Below, one piece after another: positions 30,275 through 39,537 of a stretch of 64,000 bases of DNA. The number at the start of each line of letters is the position of its first letter. Positions within the stretch are counted from its first letter, which is position 1. The notes under the pieces are model-generated. The model made no database searches, was not told the DNA's origin, and saw only the letters and a list, made by a program, of their open reading frames with translations. The position numbers were made by a program, and so were the translations under genes. The DNA comes from Pantoea vagans (GTDB taxonomy: Bacteria > Pseudomonadota > Gammaproteobacteria > Enterobacterales > Enterobacteriaceae): assembly GCF_004792415.1 (NCBI RefSeq), contig NZ_CP038853.1:2852001-2916000 (forward strand). Reading direction: 5' to 3'.

Positions 30275-33200
30275 GAATTATTCTGCTGATCCTGCTGTTC
30301 TGGTGCGGCACCGCCCTGGCTGAGGTGCGACCGGTGAGCAGCGTGAATCTGCCGATGATGCTGCCGGTGACCCATGCGGAAATCATGCAGGGCAGGATCC
30401 TGCGCGTCGGCCTGCTGGAAGAGAACCACGCGCCCTGGGCGATGCGTATCGGCAACGACCTCTATGGTATCAACGCCGACTATCTTTCCGCGCTGCGACA
30501 GCTGACCGGCGCGCAGTTCACGCTCAACCTTTACAGCGATCAGCCGCATCTGATGCAGGCCCTGACCAGCGGCCAGATCGATTTTGCGCTGGGCATGTGG
30601 GTCACGCCGCTGCCACCCGGCACCCTGAGCAGCGATAACTGGTTCAGCAGTCCGCTGCGGGTCTACCGCAATCAGCAAAACCAGCGTGCCGTAATGTTCA
30701 ACAGCCAGAATGCCTCGCTTGCAATCAGCGACAGCACGCTGGCTCAGCTGCCGCCTGCGCTGGCAGCCCGCCACAGCTGGCGACGCTACAGCAGCGACCT
30801 GCAGGCGCTCTATACCCTGCTTAATCAGCAGAATGACTATGTGGTGGCGGATGAAACCAGCGCCGGCTTTCTGCTAAGCCAGCTGCAACAGGGCCAGATT
30901 TATCAGATCGCCTCCCACATCGAGGCCGGCCAGCTGAACCTGCGTGCGGTGGCACGCGATCCTCAACTTATCAACTGGATAAATCAGAGCCTGCGTCAGC
31001 TGCCTGCAGAACTGATGAACACGCTACAGGCGCGCTGGAGCAGCAGCCTGCCGCGCTATCAGGACACCCAGACCCTGATGCTCAGCCCCGCTGAGCGCGC
31101 CTGGATTGCCGATCATCCGCGTATTACCTACACCGCCGAACCGGACAACTATCCCTGGAGTTATCGCGATGCCAGCGGAACCGCCCGGGGCTATGGCGTG
31201 GATTTGCTGAAAGCGATTGCGCAGAGCACCGGATTAGAGTTTGAGCCAGTGTGGGTCAGCAATCCCCGTCAGGCCAGCACGCTGATTCAGCAAAAGCAGG
31301 CAATGCTGCAGCTGATGCAGCCGCTGAATGGCGATGCGATGCAGAGCACGTCACTGCCGGTGTGGCGCGCGCTGTGGGGCATCTACAGCGTCCAGTCCGA
31401 TACGCTGGCGCACTGGCGCGACCTGCACGGCAAGCGGATCGGCGTGTTGCAGGATGACCTGGCGCTGCGTCTGCTGCCTGCGGATCTGCAGCCACAGCTG
31501 TTTGCCGACCGTAATAGCCTCTATGACGCGCTGGCAAAGGGGCAGATCGACGCGTTGGTCGATAACGTGCTCTCCGCCCGCTGGCGTATCGCCAGCCGCG
31601 ATGATGCCCGTATTCACCTCGCCTTTGCCGCCAGCGACATCGCCTGGCCGATTGCGCTGGGCGTCACGCCGGACCAGCCAGTGCTGCGCACCCTGCTGGA
31701 TCGCGCGCTAAAGCAGATTCCGGCCGATACCCAGAGCCAGATGCGTGATAGCTGGTCAACGCCGCCGCAGCCCGGCAGCGTGATGGTAATGCGTTCGCTG
31801 CCGATGGTAGTGCTGGCAGTAGCCGGTGCAGCCATTGTGCTGCTGCTGTTACTGCTGGCGCGCCGCTACTGGCAGCAGCGCCGGGAACGTCAGCAGCGTG
31901 AGCAGGCGGAACATGCCAATGCGATGAAAAGCCAGTTCCTGGCGACGGTCAGCCATGAGCTGCGCACGCCGATGCAGGCGATCCTGGGTCTGCTGGAGCT
32001 GGAGAAGCAACAGCACAGCAGCCAGAATCTTTCACTGCTGCACAGCAGCGCACAATCGCTGCTGACCCTGCTGAATGACCTGCAGGATCATGCGCGCATC
32101 GAGAGTAACAGTTTTACCCTGGCACCCCGTCCGCTGGCGCTGGCGCAGTGGCTCTATCAACAGCAGCATTTTTATCATCCACTGATGCGCGCTGATGGCC
32201 CGCGTCTGATCGTCGAGGCACTGACGCCGCTGCCTGACACCGTGCTGATCGATGCCGACCGCCTGCAGCAGGTGGTCAATAACCTGATGACCAATGCGCT
32301 GAAATTTACCCGTCACGGCGCGATTCGTCTGACCCTGGCCGCAAAGCAGCAGCTGGTTCTGACGGTGAGCGACAGCGGCAGCGGGATTCCGCCGGAGGAA
32401 CAGCAGAAGCTGTTTGATCCGTGGTATCAGGCGCCGTCCGGAAAATCCGTTTCGGTGCAGGGCAGCGGGCTGGGACTGTTTATCTGCCGGGAAATGGTGT
32501 TGCGGATGGGCGGCGACATCCGGCTCACCTCTGAACCTGGTCACGGCACTCAGGTCACCGTAACGCTGCCGCTGGAGATCTGCGCGCCGCTAAGCCATGC
32601 GGATGAGACGTCCCTGCCCGGCTTTCCTCAGCTTAGGGTGGCGATTGTCGATGACCATCCAGCCAATCTGCTGGTGATGCAGCAGCAGCTGGCGCGCTTT
32701 GCGATTCAGGCTGACACCTTCGAACAGGGACGCGCGCTGCTGCAGGCCGACGCAAAGCAGCCTTATGATCTATTGTTTATCGACCAGATGATGCCGCGCC
32801 CTGACGGTACGCTGCTGCTGCGGATATTGCGGCGGCGTGACCGCCAGCGTGGACGTCAGGCGATGCGGGTGCTCTGCTCGGCGGACGCGCAGTTGCTGTC
32901 ACGGCCGCCTGAGGCGGGCGAGCGGGTGCTGATTAAACCGGTGCAGTTAGCCGATCTCAGCGCGCTGCTGGCGGAATGGCAGCAGGCGTGGCAGGAAGAT
33001 CCGCTGGCGACACTGGATGACAATCTGTGGCAGCTGGCGCAGCAGAATGACAAATTCCTCAGCCGTCTGAGCCAGACGCTGCACAGTACGGTGACACAGG
33101 ACCTGGCTGTGATGCGTGAGGCACACGAACGCGCAGACTGGACGCAGTTCGCCGAAGCAGCACACCGGATGAAAGGAAGCTGCCTGCTGGCAGGGCTGGA

Positions 33201-33342
33201 GCATGGCGCGCAGCTCAGCCAGCAGCTGACGGAGCAGGTTAAACAGCATCAGGACACGTCTGAGACGTGGCAATTACTGATATTATTCGTAAACAGGTTA
33301 CTGAAAAAACTGGAAAATTATGGCACATACCCACACTCATAG
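30271..33342 (+). CDS. Hybrid sensor histidine kinase, EvgS/BvgS-like
   Basis: A 1023-residue inner-membrane sensor. The GTG at 30271 was chosen because it overlaps the regulator stop and gives a clean signal peptide ([17 protein letters not shown]). Two periplasmic venus-flytrap domains (about 40-265 and 275-495) are followed by a membrane helix (511-532). Next come HisKA with His 562 in SHELRTP, the ATPase with [10 protein letters not shown] and GSGLGLFIC, a receiver with Asp 838, and an Hpt domain with His 965 in AAHRMKGSC. This is the BvgS/EvgS phosphorelay plan, but the linker from helix to HisKA is too short for the PAS domain those proteins have. The ligand is unknown. Confidence 0.87.
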   Translation: MRIILLILLFWCGTALAEVRPVSSVNLPMMLPVTHAEIMQGRILRVGLLEENHAPWAMRIGNDLYGINADYLSALRQLTGAQFTLNLYSDQPHLMQALTSGQIDFALGMWVTPLPPGTLSSDNWFSSPLRVYRNQQNQRAVMFNSQNASLAISDSTLAQLPPALAARHSWRRYSSDLQALYTLLNQQNDYVVADETSAGFLLSQLQQGQIYQIASHIEAGQLNLRAVARDPQLINWINQSLRQLPAELMNTLQARWSSSLPRYQDTQTLMLSPAERAWIADHPRITYTAEPDNYPWSYRDASGTARGYGVDLLKAIAQSTGLEFEPVWVSNPRQASTLIQQKQAMLQLMQPLNGDAMQSTSLPVWRALWGIYSVQSDTLAHWRDLHGKRIGVLQDDLALRLLPADLQPQLFADRNSLYDALAKGQIDALVDNVLSARWRIASRDDARIHLAFAASDIAWPIALGVTPDQPVLRTLLDRALKQIPADTQSQMRDSWSTPPQPGSVMVMRSLPMVVLAVAGAAIVLLLLLLARRYWQQRRERQQREQAEHANAMKSQFLATVSHELRTPMQAILGLLELEKQQHSSQNLSLLHSSAQSLLTLLNDLQDHARIESNSFTLAPRPLALAQWLYQQQHFYHPLMRADGPRLIVEALTPLPDTVLIDADRLQQVVNNLMTNALKFTRHGAIRLTLAAKQQLVLTVSDSGSGIPPEEQQKLFDPWYQAPSGKSVSVQGSGLGLFICREMVLRMGGDIRLTSEPGHGTQVTVTLPLEICAPLSHADETSLPGFPQLRVAIVDDHPANLLVMQQQLARFAIQADTFEQGRALLQADAKQPYDLLFIDQMMPRPDGTLLLRILRRRDRQRGRQAMRVLCSADAQLLSRPPEAGERVLIKPVQLADLSALLAEWQQAWQEDPLATLDDNLWQLAQQNDKFLSRLSQTLHSTVTQDLAVMREAHERADWTQFAEAAHRMKGSCLLAGLEHGAQLSQQLTEQVKQHQDTSETWQLLILFVNRLLKKLENYGTYPHS

Positions 33343-34309
33343 CGGGCAGGATAGTAATCGCACGCGTCTGGCGGCCGCCTTCGGGGTGACCGTCGTCTTC
33401 ATGGTTGCTGAAGTGATTGGCGGCTGGCTCTCGGGTTCACTGGCGCTGCTGGCGGACGCCGGGCATATGCTGACCGATGCTGCAGCACTGCTGATGGCCT
33501 TGCTGGCGGTGCAGTTCTCGCGCCGTAAACCTAATGCACGTCACACCTTTGGCCTGCTGCGCCTGACTACGCTGGCCGCATTTGTTAACGCCATCGCACT
33601 GCTGGGCATTACCGCGCTCATCGTCTGGGAAGCGGTGCGCCGCTTTGCCGATCCGCAGCCGGTCACGGGCGGCCTGATGCTGGGGATCGCAGTTGGCGGC
33701 CTGCTGGCCAATATTCTGTCGTTCTGGCTGCTGCACCACGGCAGCGGAGAGAAGAACCTCAACGTGCGCGCCGCTGCGCTGCATGTCATGGGTGACCTGC
33801 TGGGTTCGGTGGGCGCGATTGTGGCGGCGGTAATCATCCTGCTGACCGGCTGGACGCCAATTGACCCGATTCTGTCACTGCTGGTCTCCCTGCTGGTGCT
33901 GCGCAGCGCCTGGGCGCTGCTGCGTGAAAGTCTGCAGGAGTTACTGGAAGGGGCACCGCATTCACTGGATGTGAACCGGCTGATACGGGATCTGACGCTG
34001 AACATCGCCGAAGTGCGCAATGTCCACCATGTGCATTTGTGGCAGGTCGGCGAAAAGCCGCTGCTGACACTGCATGCGCAGGTGATCCCGCCTTACGATC
34101 ACGATGCGCTGCTGCATCGTATTCACGACTACCTGCGCCAGAACTACCAGATTGAGCATGCGACGGTGCAGATGGAATATCAGCCCTGTGCCGGCGCCGA
34201 GTGTGAACTCGGCTTAAGCAGCGCGGCTGCTTCCCGCCATGATCACAGTCATTCTCACGACCCTGATCATGACCACGCTCACGCTAAAGGCGAAGCGCAC
34301 ACTCACTGA
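33320..34309 (+). CDS. zitB: Zinc exporter ZitB (CDF family)
   Basis: A 329-residue cation diffusion facilitator with six membrane helices exporting Zn2+ in exchange for protons. The metal sites are in [15 protein letters not shown] (helix 2) and [12 protein letters not shown] (helix 5). His-rich tails lie at both ends (AHTHTHSG and a C-terminal run of His/Asp). The first 23 bp overlap the kinase gene, so it probably belongs to the same transcript. In E. coli zitB follows ybgS directly. The 3' end overlaps convergent pnuC by 7 bp. Confidence 0.95.
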   Translation: MAHTHTHSGQDSNRTRLAAAFGVTVVFMVAEVIGGWLSGSLALLADAGHMLTDAAALLMALLAVQFSRRKPNARHTFGLLRLTTLAAFVNAIALLGITALIVWEAVRRFADPQPVTGGLMLGIAVGGLLANILSFWLLHHGSGEKNLNVRAAALHVMGDLLGSVGAIVAAVIILLTGWTPIDPILSLLVSLLVLRSAWALLRESLQELLEGAPHSLDVNRLIRDLTLNIAEVRNVHHVHLWQVGEKPLLTLHAQVIPPYDHDALLHRIHDYLRQNYQIEHATVQMEYQPCAGAECELGLSSAAASRHDHSHSHDPDHDHAHAKGEAHTH

Positions 34310-35025
34310 GCCGACAGCGCGCGGGAACCCTGTTGCCGCGCGCTGCGGATCCACATACGCGATCCGTTCAGCGCAATCAGTGTCAGGATCACATACTCCA
34401 GCGACATCGCATAGACGCCCTGACGGGCGAAAATCATCACGCTAATCACATTGATGATGACCCACAGCAGCCAGTTCTCAACATATTTGCGCGTCATCAG
34501 CACCATCGCCGCAATCGACAACACCATCATGCAGGAATCCCAGAACGGGAAGGCATCCGGCTGCAACGCGGGCATCGCCACCGACAGGCCAATACCGTTC
34601 ATCAGCGTCACCGCTGCACGGGTTAACAGCGCAAACACCGGGTCGATATAAAGCGTCATCAGCGCAATGGCGATTACACAACCCGCCGCCCAGGCGAGCG
34701 CTTTGGGCAGTGGCAGCCAGCGGATTTTCAGCTCGGCCTGATGATCGGCGGTCTGACGGCTCCAGGCGTACCAGCCATAGATATTGGCGGCAAAGAAGAA
34801 GAGCTGCAGCAGGAGGCTGGCATAGAGCTGGATCTGAAAGAAGATCACCGCAAACAGCGTCACGTTGATCAGGCCGAACGGATAGTTGATGATTTTTTCC
34901 AGGCTGGCAAACCAGATACAGAGTAAGCCCGCCAGCGTGCCGATGGCTTCAATCCATGAGAGATCGTAGCCTCCGGCACCCAGAGGAATGTGAACCAGAA
35001 TATTATGTGTGCTGAAGAAGTCCAT
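34303..35025 (-). CDS. pnuC: Nicotinamide riboside transporter PnuC
   Basis: A 240-residue inner-membrane facilitator with about seven helices. [19 protein letters not shown] and [15 protein letters not shown] match E. coli, including the substrate-pocket aromatic residues. The ATG at 35025 ([12 protein letters not shown]) has AGG 8 nt upstream; a GTG three codons earlier is the alternative. It follows nadA by 23 bp, so both respond to NAD status. Confidence 0.94.
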   Translation of the reverse strand: MDFFSTHNILVHIPLGAGGYDLSWIEAIGTLAGLLCIWFASLEKIINYPFGLINVTLFAVIFFQIQLYASLLLQLFFFAANIYGWYAWSRQTADHQAELKIRWLPLPKALAWAAGCVIAIALMTLYIDPVFALLTRAAVTLMNGIGLSVAMPALQPDAFPFWDSCMMVLSIAAMVLMTRKYVENWLLWVIINVISVMIFARQGVYAMSLEYVILTLIALNGSRMWIRSARQQGSRALSAQ

Positions 35026-35048
35026 GCTGAGCACCTGTCCGGGAACGC

Positions 35049-36110
35049 TTAGGCGTTGCCCTTCACGTTGAGTTTAAGTTCCGCTGCAAAGGATAGCATG
35101 CGATTTAGCGGCAGTAACGCCGCCTCTCGCAGCGTCTCATCCACCTGAATCTCATGTTCCGCGCCGCCCGTCTCCAGCGCCTCTGCGATAGCTTTAAGGC
35201 CGTTCATCGCCATCCACGGACAGTGTGCACAGCTGCGGCAGGTTGCGCCCTCGCCCGCGGTCGGCGCTTCCAGCAGCTCTTTATCCGGCACCATTTGCTG
35301 CATTTTGTAGAAGATGCCGCGGTCGGTCGCCACAATCATCTGTGGATGTGGCAGGGATTTCGCCGCCTGAATAAGCTGGCTGGTCGAGCCAACGGCATCT
35401 GCCAGATCGACAATCGCCTGCGGTGACTCAGGATGCACCAGCACCGCCGCATCGGGATAGAGCGCTTTCATACGCTGCAGCGCCTGGGTTTTAAACTCGT
35501 CATGCACAATGCAGGCGCCCTGCCAGCACAGCACGTCCGCACCCGACTTCTGAGTGACGTAGCGGCCCAGATGACGATCCGGTGCCCAGATGATCTTTTC
35601 GCCCAGGCTATCGAGATGCTCGATCAGCTCAACCGCAATGCTGGAGGTCACTACCCAGTCGGCCCGCGCTTTGACCGCCGCTGAGGTATTGGCATAGACC
35701 ACGACGGTGCGATCGGGATGGGCATCACAGAAGGCGTTAAACTCTTCAATCGGGCAGCCGAGATCCAGTGAGCACTCCGCCTGCAGCGTCGGCATCAGCA
35801 CGGTTTTTTCAGGGCTGAGGATTTTGGCGGTTTCGCCCATAAAGCGCACGCCTGCCACCAGCAGCGTGGTAGCTGAATGATTGCTGCCGAAACGCGCCAT
35901 CTCCAGCGAGTCAGAGACGCAGCCGCCGGTCTCTTCCGCCAGCGCCTGGATTTCCGGATCGGTATAGTAGTGCGCCACCATCACCGCGTTACGCGCCAAC
36001 AGCTGCGCTTTGATTTTCTCACGGTAAAACGCCTTCTCGTCGTCACTCAAACGAGCAGGTTTAGGCGGAAAAGGGTAAACGGCGCTTTCAGGATCGAACA
36101 TCACACTCAT
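35049..36110 (-). CDS. nadA: Quinolinate synthase NadA
   Basis: A 353-residue [4Fe-4S] enzyme that condenses iminoaspartate and dihydroxyacetone phosphate to quinolinate for NAD synthesis. Cluster cysteines lie in [16 protein letters not shown] and CRSCAHCPW. Near-identical to E. coli NadA. A NadR box lies 74 bp upstream. Confidence 0.97.
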   Translation of the reverse strand: MSVMFDPESAVYPFPPKPARLSDDEKAFYREKIKAQLLARNAVMVAHYYTDPEIQALAEETGGCVSDSLEMARFGSNHSATTLLVAGVRFMGETAKILSPEKTVLMPTLQAECSLDLGCPIEEFNAFCDAHPDRTVVVYANTSAAVKARADWVVTSSIAVELIEHLDSLGEKIIWAPDRHLGRYVTQKSGADVLCWQGACIVHDEFKTQALQRMKALYPDAAVLVHPESPQAIVDLADAVGSTSQLIQAAKSLPHPQMIVATDRGIFYKMQQMVPDKELLEAPTAGEGATCRSCAHCPWMAMNGLKAIAEALETGGAEHEIQVDETLREAALLPLNRMLSFAAELKLNVKGNA

Positions 36111-36179
36111 GACACAGCTCTCGTTTTATCTAATTAACGAAAATCGCCAGTAAAGGCGAATAATGGCGTTCAATCCACC

Positions 36180-36205
36180 ATCGTGTTTTATATGCTAAAC
36201 ACGAT
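36180..36205. promoter_or_regulatory. NadR operator of nadA-pnuC
   Basis: TGTTTTATATGCTAAACA (36184-36201) fits the NadR box TGTTTA-N6-TAAACA with one mismatch. It is embedded in a longer inverted repeat, ATCGTGTTT with AAACACGAT. Confidence 0.85.
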
Positions 36206-36236
36206 AGCGGAAAAGCCAGACTGTGTCGTGGGATTT

Positions 36237-36770
36237 TTAGTCTGCCTGTATCTCTAACTGGAGCGGCTCTGAAGCTGCTTTGTCGATAAGCGACTGCGGC
36301 GCTTCCAGCGCCAGCAGGAAAGCTTTGATGTCCAGCCCGCCTGCAAAGCCGGTCAGCTTGCCGTTAGCACCAATCACGCGGTGGCATGGCGCAACAATGG
36401 AGAGTGGATTACGACCATTGGCCGCGCCGACCGCCCGTACTGCCTGCGGATGACCGATCTCTCTGGCAATCTGGCTGTAGCTGCGCGTTTCACCAAACGG
36501 AATCGCCACCAGCGCCTGCCAGACTTTTTTCTGAAAGTCGGTGCCGACCATGTCGAGCGGCAGCTCAAAGCAGCGACGCTCACCGGTAAAGTATTCGCTG
36601 AGCTGTCGCTCAGTTTCGATCAGAATGGGATGATCGTCATTGCGCGTCTGCGGCAAAAATCGGGTGCGCTTCGGATCGTCGTTTTCCCACAAGATGCCCG
36701 CCAGGCCACTGTCGCTGGCGACCAGTTTCAGCTCGCCCACCGGAGTAACTATCGGTTTGAAGTAGTACAT
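36237..36770 (-). CDS. ogt: Methylated-DNA--protein-cysteine methyltransferase (Ogt type)
   Basis: A 177-residue suicide repair enzyme that moves O6-methyl groups from guanine to its own cysteine, Cys 129 in IVAPCHRVIG. RAVGAANGRNPLS holds the arginine finger and DNA-binding helix. It is not the closest match to E. coli Ogt by the N-terminus, so a locus-specific AdaB-like role is possible. It is divergent from the Ada/AlkA fusion, with 158 bp between starts. The pair is absent from this place in E. coli. Confidence 0.9.
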   Translation of the reverse strand: MYYFKPIVTPVGELKLVASDSGLAGILWENDDPKRTRFLPQTRNDDHPILIETERQLSEYFTGERRCFELPLDMVGTDFQKKVWQALVAIPFGETRSYSQIAREIGHPQAVRAVGAANGRNPLSIVAPCHRVIGANGKLTGFAGGLDIKAFLLALEAPQSLIDKAASEPLQLEIQAD

Positions 36771-36928
36771 GGTGATTCTCCCGTCACGGTTCCGTCATCC
36801 AGTATCGCACTTTTTTTGCCCCTGACTGGCTGTTTCCGGTCATGGCGTTAAACTGTTTTGCTGTCCGAAAACAGCTAGTCTGACGGATCCAGCCGGTATA
36901 GGCTGTCCCTATTTGCCGGAGAAATGCC

Positions 36929-38404
36929 ATGCTCGATCCCGAAATTGCCTACCAGGCACTGACCTCTCGTGATACCCGTTTTGACGGCGTTTTCTTTGTG
37001 GGCGTGACGTCAACCGGTATCTATTGCCGTCCGGTCTGCCCGGTTAAAGCCCCCATGCAGAAGAACTGCCTTTTCTTCAGCAGCGCTGAGGCGGCGGAAA
37101 AAGCGCGCTTTCGCCCCTGCCTGCGCTGTCGGCCAGAACTGGCACCCGGCAATGCGCCGGTTGATCAGCCGCATCGCGTTGCCGAGCGGCTGATTCAGCG
37201 CATTGAGGAAGGCATGCTGGAGGAGCGCGAAGGCCTGGAAGCAATTGCTGCGGAATTCGGCCTCAGCCTGCGTCAGCTGCGCCGTATCGTGCAGCATGAA
37301 CTCGGCGTTTCGCCGCTGGAGCTGAAGCAGACGCGGCGAATGCTGCTGGCAAAACAGCTGCTGACAGAAACTCAGCTGCCGGTCACGGAAGTCGCCTACG
37401 CCAGCGGTTTCAGCAGCCTGCGCCGGTTTAATGATGTGTTCCAGGCGCGCTACCGCATGACACCGAGCGCGCTGCGCCGGGATGACACCGGCACTAAGCG
37501 TGCGCAGCCCGGCGACCGCGTGACGCTGCGGCTGACCTATCGCCCCCCCTATGACTGGGCGGCAATGCTCTGGTTTTTGCAGACGCACCTGATGAAGGAG
37601 GTCGAAGCGGTGGAAGATGGCAGCTGGCGACGCACTGTGGCGTTGGGTCGCTGCCGGGGCTGGGTCAGCGTTTCCCATATGCCGCAGAAGAACGCCTTGC
37701 AGGTGACGCTCTCAACGTCCCTGACGCCAGTGCTGCCTCTGCTGCTGCGCCGTCTGCGTGACCTGTTCGATCTCGATGCGCAGCCACAGCGTATCGCCGC
37801 CTGCCTGGCCCAGGATCCGCTGCTGGCACCCAGCCTGATCGCACATCCCGGTCTGCGCGTGCCTGGCGCATTCGACGCCTTTGAGCTGGGCGTGCGCGCC
37901 ATTATCGGCCAGCAGGTAACCGTCAAAGCGGCCACCACGGTCAGCAGCCGTTTTGCCGCCGCCTTCGGTGAACCCTGCGAGACGCCTTTTGCCGATCTTA
38001 CCCGTTACACCGCGCTTCCTGAACGCATCGCCGGACTGACGGTGGACGATGTCGCACCGATGGGCATTGTCAGCGCCGCGCGCTCCCGCGCCATCATCGC
38101 TTTTGCCAGCGCCTGCGCCAGCGGTGACCTGCGTCTCAGCGCCGCTCAGCAGCCTGACGAGGTAATAAAAAAGCTGGTCAGCCTGCCGGGCATTGGTCCC
38201 TGGACGGCGCATTATATCGCTATGCGCGCCCTGCGCTGGCCGGATGCCTTTCCCAAGGAAGATATTGCCATCCGTAATAACCTGGGCGGCATGTCATCGA
38301 AAGAAGCGGAAGCGCGTTCGCAATCCTGGCGTCCCTGGCGCAGCTATGCGGTGATGCATATCTGGGAAAGCCTGGCAGTGGCGAAGGTGAAGAAAAAGGC
38401 GTGA
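36929..38404 (+). CDS. Ada-like sensor/regulator fused to AlkA glycosylase
   Basis: A 491-residue multidomain protein. Residues 1-75 are an Ada zinc domain with Cys 33, 37, 64 and 67; by family logic Cys 33 accepts methyl from phosphotriesters and switches on activation. Residues about 80-165 are an AraC helix-turn-helix (VAYASGFSSLRRFNDVF). About 195-305 is AlkA N-terminal, and 310-485 is HhH-GPD glycosylase with the hairpin LVSLPGIGPWTAHYIAMR and likely catalytic Asp 445. It should excise alkylated bases and sense damage in one chain. AGGAG-like GGAGAA precedes the ATG. A comparable fusion next to an ogt gene is known in mycobacteria. Confidence 0.88.
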   Translation: MLDPEIAYQALTSRDTRFDGVFFVGVTSTGIYCRPVCPVKAPMQKNCLFFSSAEAAEKARFRPCLRCRPELAPGNAPVDQPHRVAERLIQRIEEGMLEEREGLEAIAAEFGLSLRQLRRIVQHELGVSPLELKQTRRMLLAKQLLTETQLPVTEVAYASGFSSLRRFNDVFQARYRMTPSALRRDDTGTKRAQPGDRVTLRLTYRPPYDWAAMLWFLQTHLMKEVEAVEDGSWRRTVALGRCRGWVSVSHMPQKNALQVTLSTSLTPVLPLLLRRLRDLFDLDAQPQRIAACLAQDPLLAPSLIAHPGLRVPGAFDAFELGVRAIIGQQVTVKAATTVSSRFAAAFGEPCETPFADLTRYTALPERIAGLTVDDVAPMGIVSAARSRAIIAFASACASGDLRLSAAQQPDEVIKKLVSLPGIGPWTAHYIAMRALRWPDAFPKEDIAIRNNLGGMSSKEAEARSQSWRPWRSYAVMHIWESLAVAKVKKKA

Positions 38405-38541
38405 CGGCGGGTGTGGGGATTCAGGTTGGCACCTTGAGCGTCAAAGTCGCTGTTCCGGAAATGAAAAAATCGGCATCAGCCGCTTTCAAACAGCCAGGAA
38501 AGCCGCATCAAACTACTCTCACAGCAACACAGATGCTCAAC

Positions 38542-38732
38542 GCGCAGGGAACACGGTCAGAAAAGGAAAGCGTCCCGCGCCTGGGACAAAAACGCCGGGA
38601 GCGTTTTTGAACAACGCGAAGCGTTGGCCCGGCTACGGGCGCACCTCATGGATGAGGTGCGTAATCGCGCGGGCCGAGCAGGTCATGGATGACGGCTTTT
38701 GCGTCTTTCCGATCTGACCGTGTTCTCTGCGC
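38542..38732 (+). repeat. Hairpin-chain element with terminal inverted repeats, copy A
   Basis: A 191-bp element. The ends are inverted repeats: the left begins GCGCAGGGAACACGGTCAGA, the right reads GCGCAGAGAACACGGTCAGA on the other strand, and both continue to GGAAAG. Inside are five abutting hairpins: 38572-38587 (GTCCC/GGGAC), 38588-38608 (AAAAACGC/GCGTTTTT), 38612-38626 (CAACGC/GCGTTG), 38627-38640 (GCCCG/CGGGC) and 38641-38660 (GCACCTCAT/ATGAGGTGC). An inverted copy lies at 60682-60868. It encodes no protein. It is not ERIC or a REP unit as I know them. Confidence 0.85.
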
Positions 38733-38816
38733 AGGCTCCATCTCAACGCGGCAACGACAAACTTTATCGCCAACCTCAAATGCCAGAGGCACTGTACTTT
38801 TAAGTAGATACCGCAG

Positions 38817-38872
38817 AAACGAAAAAAGCGCCTTAAAGGCGCTTCATTCTAATTGGTGGGTCGTGCAGGATT
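38817..38872 (-). repeat. Duplicate of tRNA-Lys 3' end plus terminator (direct repeat, copy 1)
   Basis: These 56 bp repeat 38993-39048 with only a few mismatches, all in the hairpin loop zone. Bases 38854-38872 are the last 19 nt of tRNA-Lys (CCA, acceptor 3' strand, start of the T arm). The rest is a terminator (AAGCGCCTT/AAGGCGCTT with a T run on the minus strand). It is a tRNA fragment, not a working gene. Confidence 0.85.
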
Positions 38873-38992
38873 GCCTCGGCCCTTCCAGGGCCTCGCCCTC
38901 CGGGTGATGCTGAAGCATCAGCCTGAATCGCCGGGCGATTCAGTCGAACCTGCTGCAGGTTCTCACCCTGCACGGTGAATACCGTACCCTGA
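38873..38992. repeat. Second hairpin chain, between the direct repeats
   Basis: 120 bp made of short perfect palindromes: 38878-38892 (GGCCC/GGGCC), 38905-38920 (TGATGCT/AGCATCA), 38923-38943 (CTGAATCGCC/GGCGATTCAG), 38946-38962 (GAACCTG/CAGGTTC) and 38972-38985 (ACGGT/ACCGT), each with a loop of one to five bases. Its sequence is unrelated to copy A of the other element. No reading frame is evident. Confidence 0.75.
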
Positions 38993-38997
38993 AAACG

Positions 38998-39020
38998 AAA
39001 AAAGCGCCCAAAGGGCGCTT
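38998..39020 (-). terminator. Terminator of the tRNA-Lys operon
   Basis: On the minus strand AAGCGCCC, loop TTT, GGGCGCTT and then a T run. It lies 9 bp past the CCA end of the last tRNA-Lys. Confidence 0.9.
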
Positions 39021-39029
39021 CATTCTAAT

Positions 39030-39105
39030 TGGTGGGTCGTGCAGGATTCGAACCTGCGACCAATTGATTAAAAGTCAACTGCTCTACCAACTGAGCTAAC
39101 GACCC
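39030..39105 (-). tRNA. tRNA-Lys (anticodon UUU)
   Basis: A 76-nt cloverleaf with encoded CCA. It starts GGGTCGTTAGCTCAGTTGG, has anticodon TTT in GACTTTTAATC, and the T arm GCAGGTTCGAATCCTGC. It is the last of three identical genes and is followed by a terminator. Sequence equals the E. coli tRNA-Lys as far as I recall. Confidence 0.97.
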
Positions 39106-39151
39106 GCTGGAGCCTTACAACCGTTCAGCGCGCCAGGCGGCTGAGATAAGA

Positions 39152-39227
39152 TGGTGGGTCGTGCAGGATTCGAACCTGCGACCAATTGATTAAAAGTCAA
39201 CTGCTCTACCAACTGAGCTAACGACCC
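39152..39227 (-). tRNA. tRNA-Lys (anticodon UUU)
   Basis: Identical 76-nt copy with encoded CCA, 46 bp upstream (in transcription) of the last copy. In E. coli the homologous cluster mixes Lys and Val genes; no tRNA-Val is present here. Confidence 0.97.
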
Positions 39228-39297
39228 ATCTTAGGTTGTGAAGCAATGCTGAAGTGTTCTTCTTAAAACAGCGCTGTAACAGCGCGTCTGAAGGAGA

Positions 39298-39373
39298 TGG
39301 TGGGTCGTGCAGGATTCGAACCTGCGACCAATTGATTAAAAGTCAACTGCTCTACCAACTGAGCTAACGACCC
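39298..39373 (-). tRNA. tRNA-Lys (anticodon UUU)
   Basis: First transcribed of three identical tRNA-Lys genes, 76 nt with encoded CCA. It lies 50 bp downstream of a stable-RNA-type promoter. Confidence 0.97.
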
Positions 39374-39423
39374 ATCTTCAGGCTTACCAGACACTTTGCA
39401 ATGTGTCCCGGCAACGGCGGCAT

Positions 39424-39451
39424 ATATTACTGATTTAGCGGGGTAGCGCAA
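39424..39451 (-). promoter_or_regulatory. Promoter of the tRNA-Lys operon
   Basis: On the minus strand TTGCGC, 16 bp, TAATAT, followed by a GC-rich discriminator (GCCGCCG). That discriminator is typical of stringently controlled stable-RNA promoters. Confidence 0.65.
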
Positions 39452-39537
39452 CTCTTATTTCTGCTAAATGCTTCAGTTGCTTACCTTTCATACGGCAAGA
39501 CCAGAAATCACACGATATCTGGTCTGAACCGGACAAA

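Larger units (their letters stand above)
38405..39029. other. Repeat-rich intergenic region before the tRNA-Lys cluster
   Basis: No gene is supported here. An in-frame GTG opening at the fusion stop would read through the repeat and is not credible. The region is filled by the TIR-bounded hairpin element, a copy of the tRNA-Lys 3' end and terminator, a chain of hairpins, and the true terminator of the tRNA genes. Confidence 0.8.

Noticed and set aside
38401..38610. Small frame starting at the stop of the Ada/AlkA fusion
   Set aside because: It begins at GTG, runs through the hairpin repeat, and resembles no protein; the repeat explains the sequence.
36237..39030. A genomic island integrated at tRNA-Lys
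   Set aside because: No integrase, phage or plasmid gene is present and codon use looks native; only the short tRNA fragment hints at past integration.
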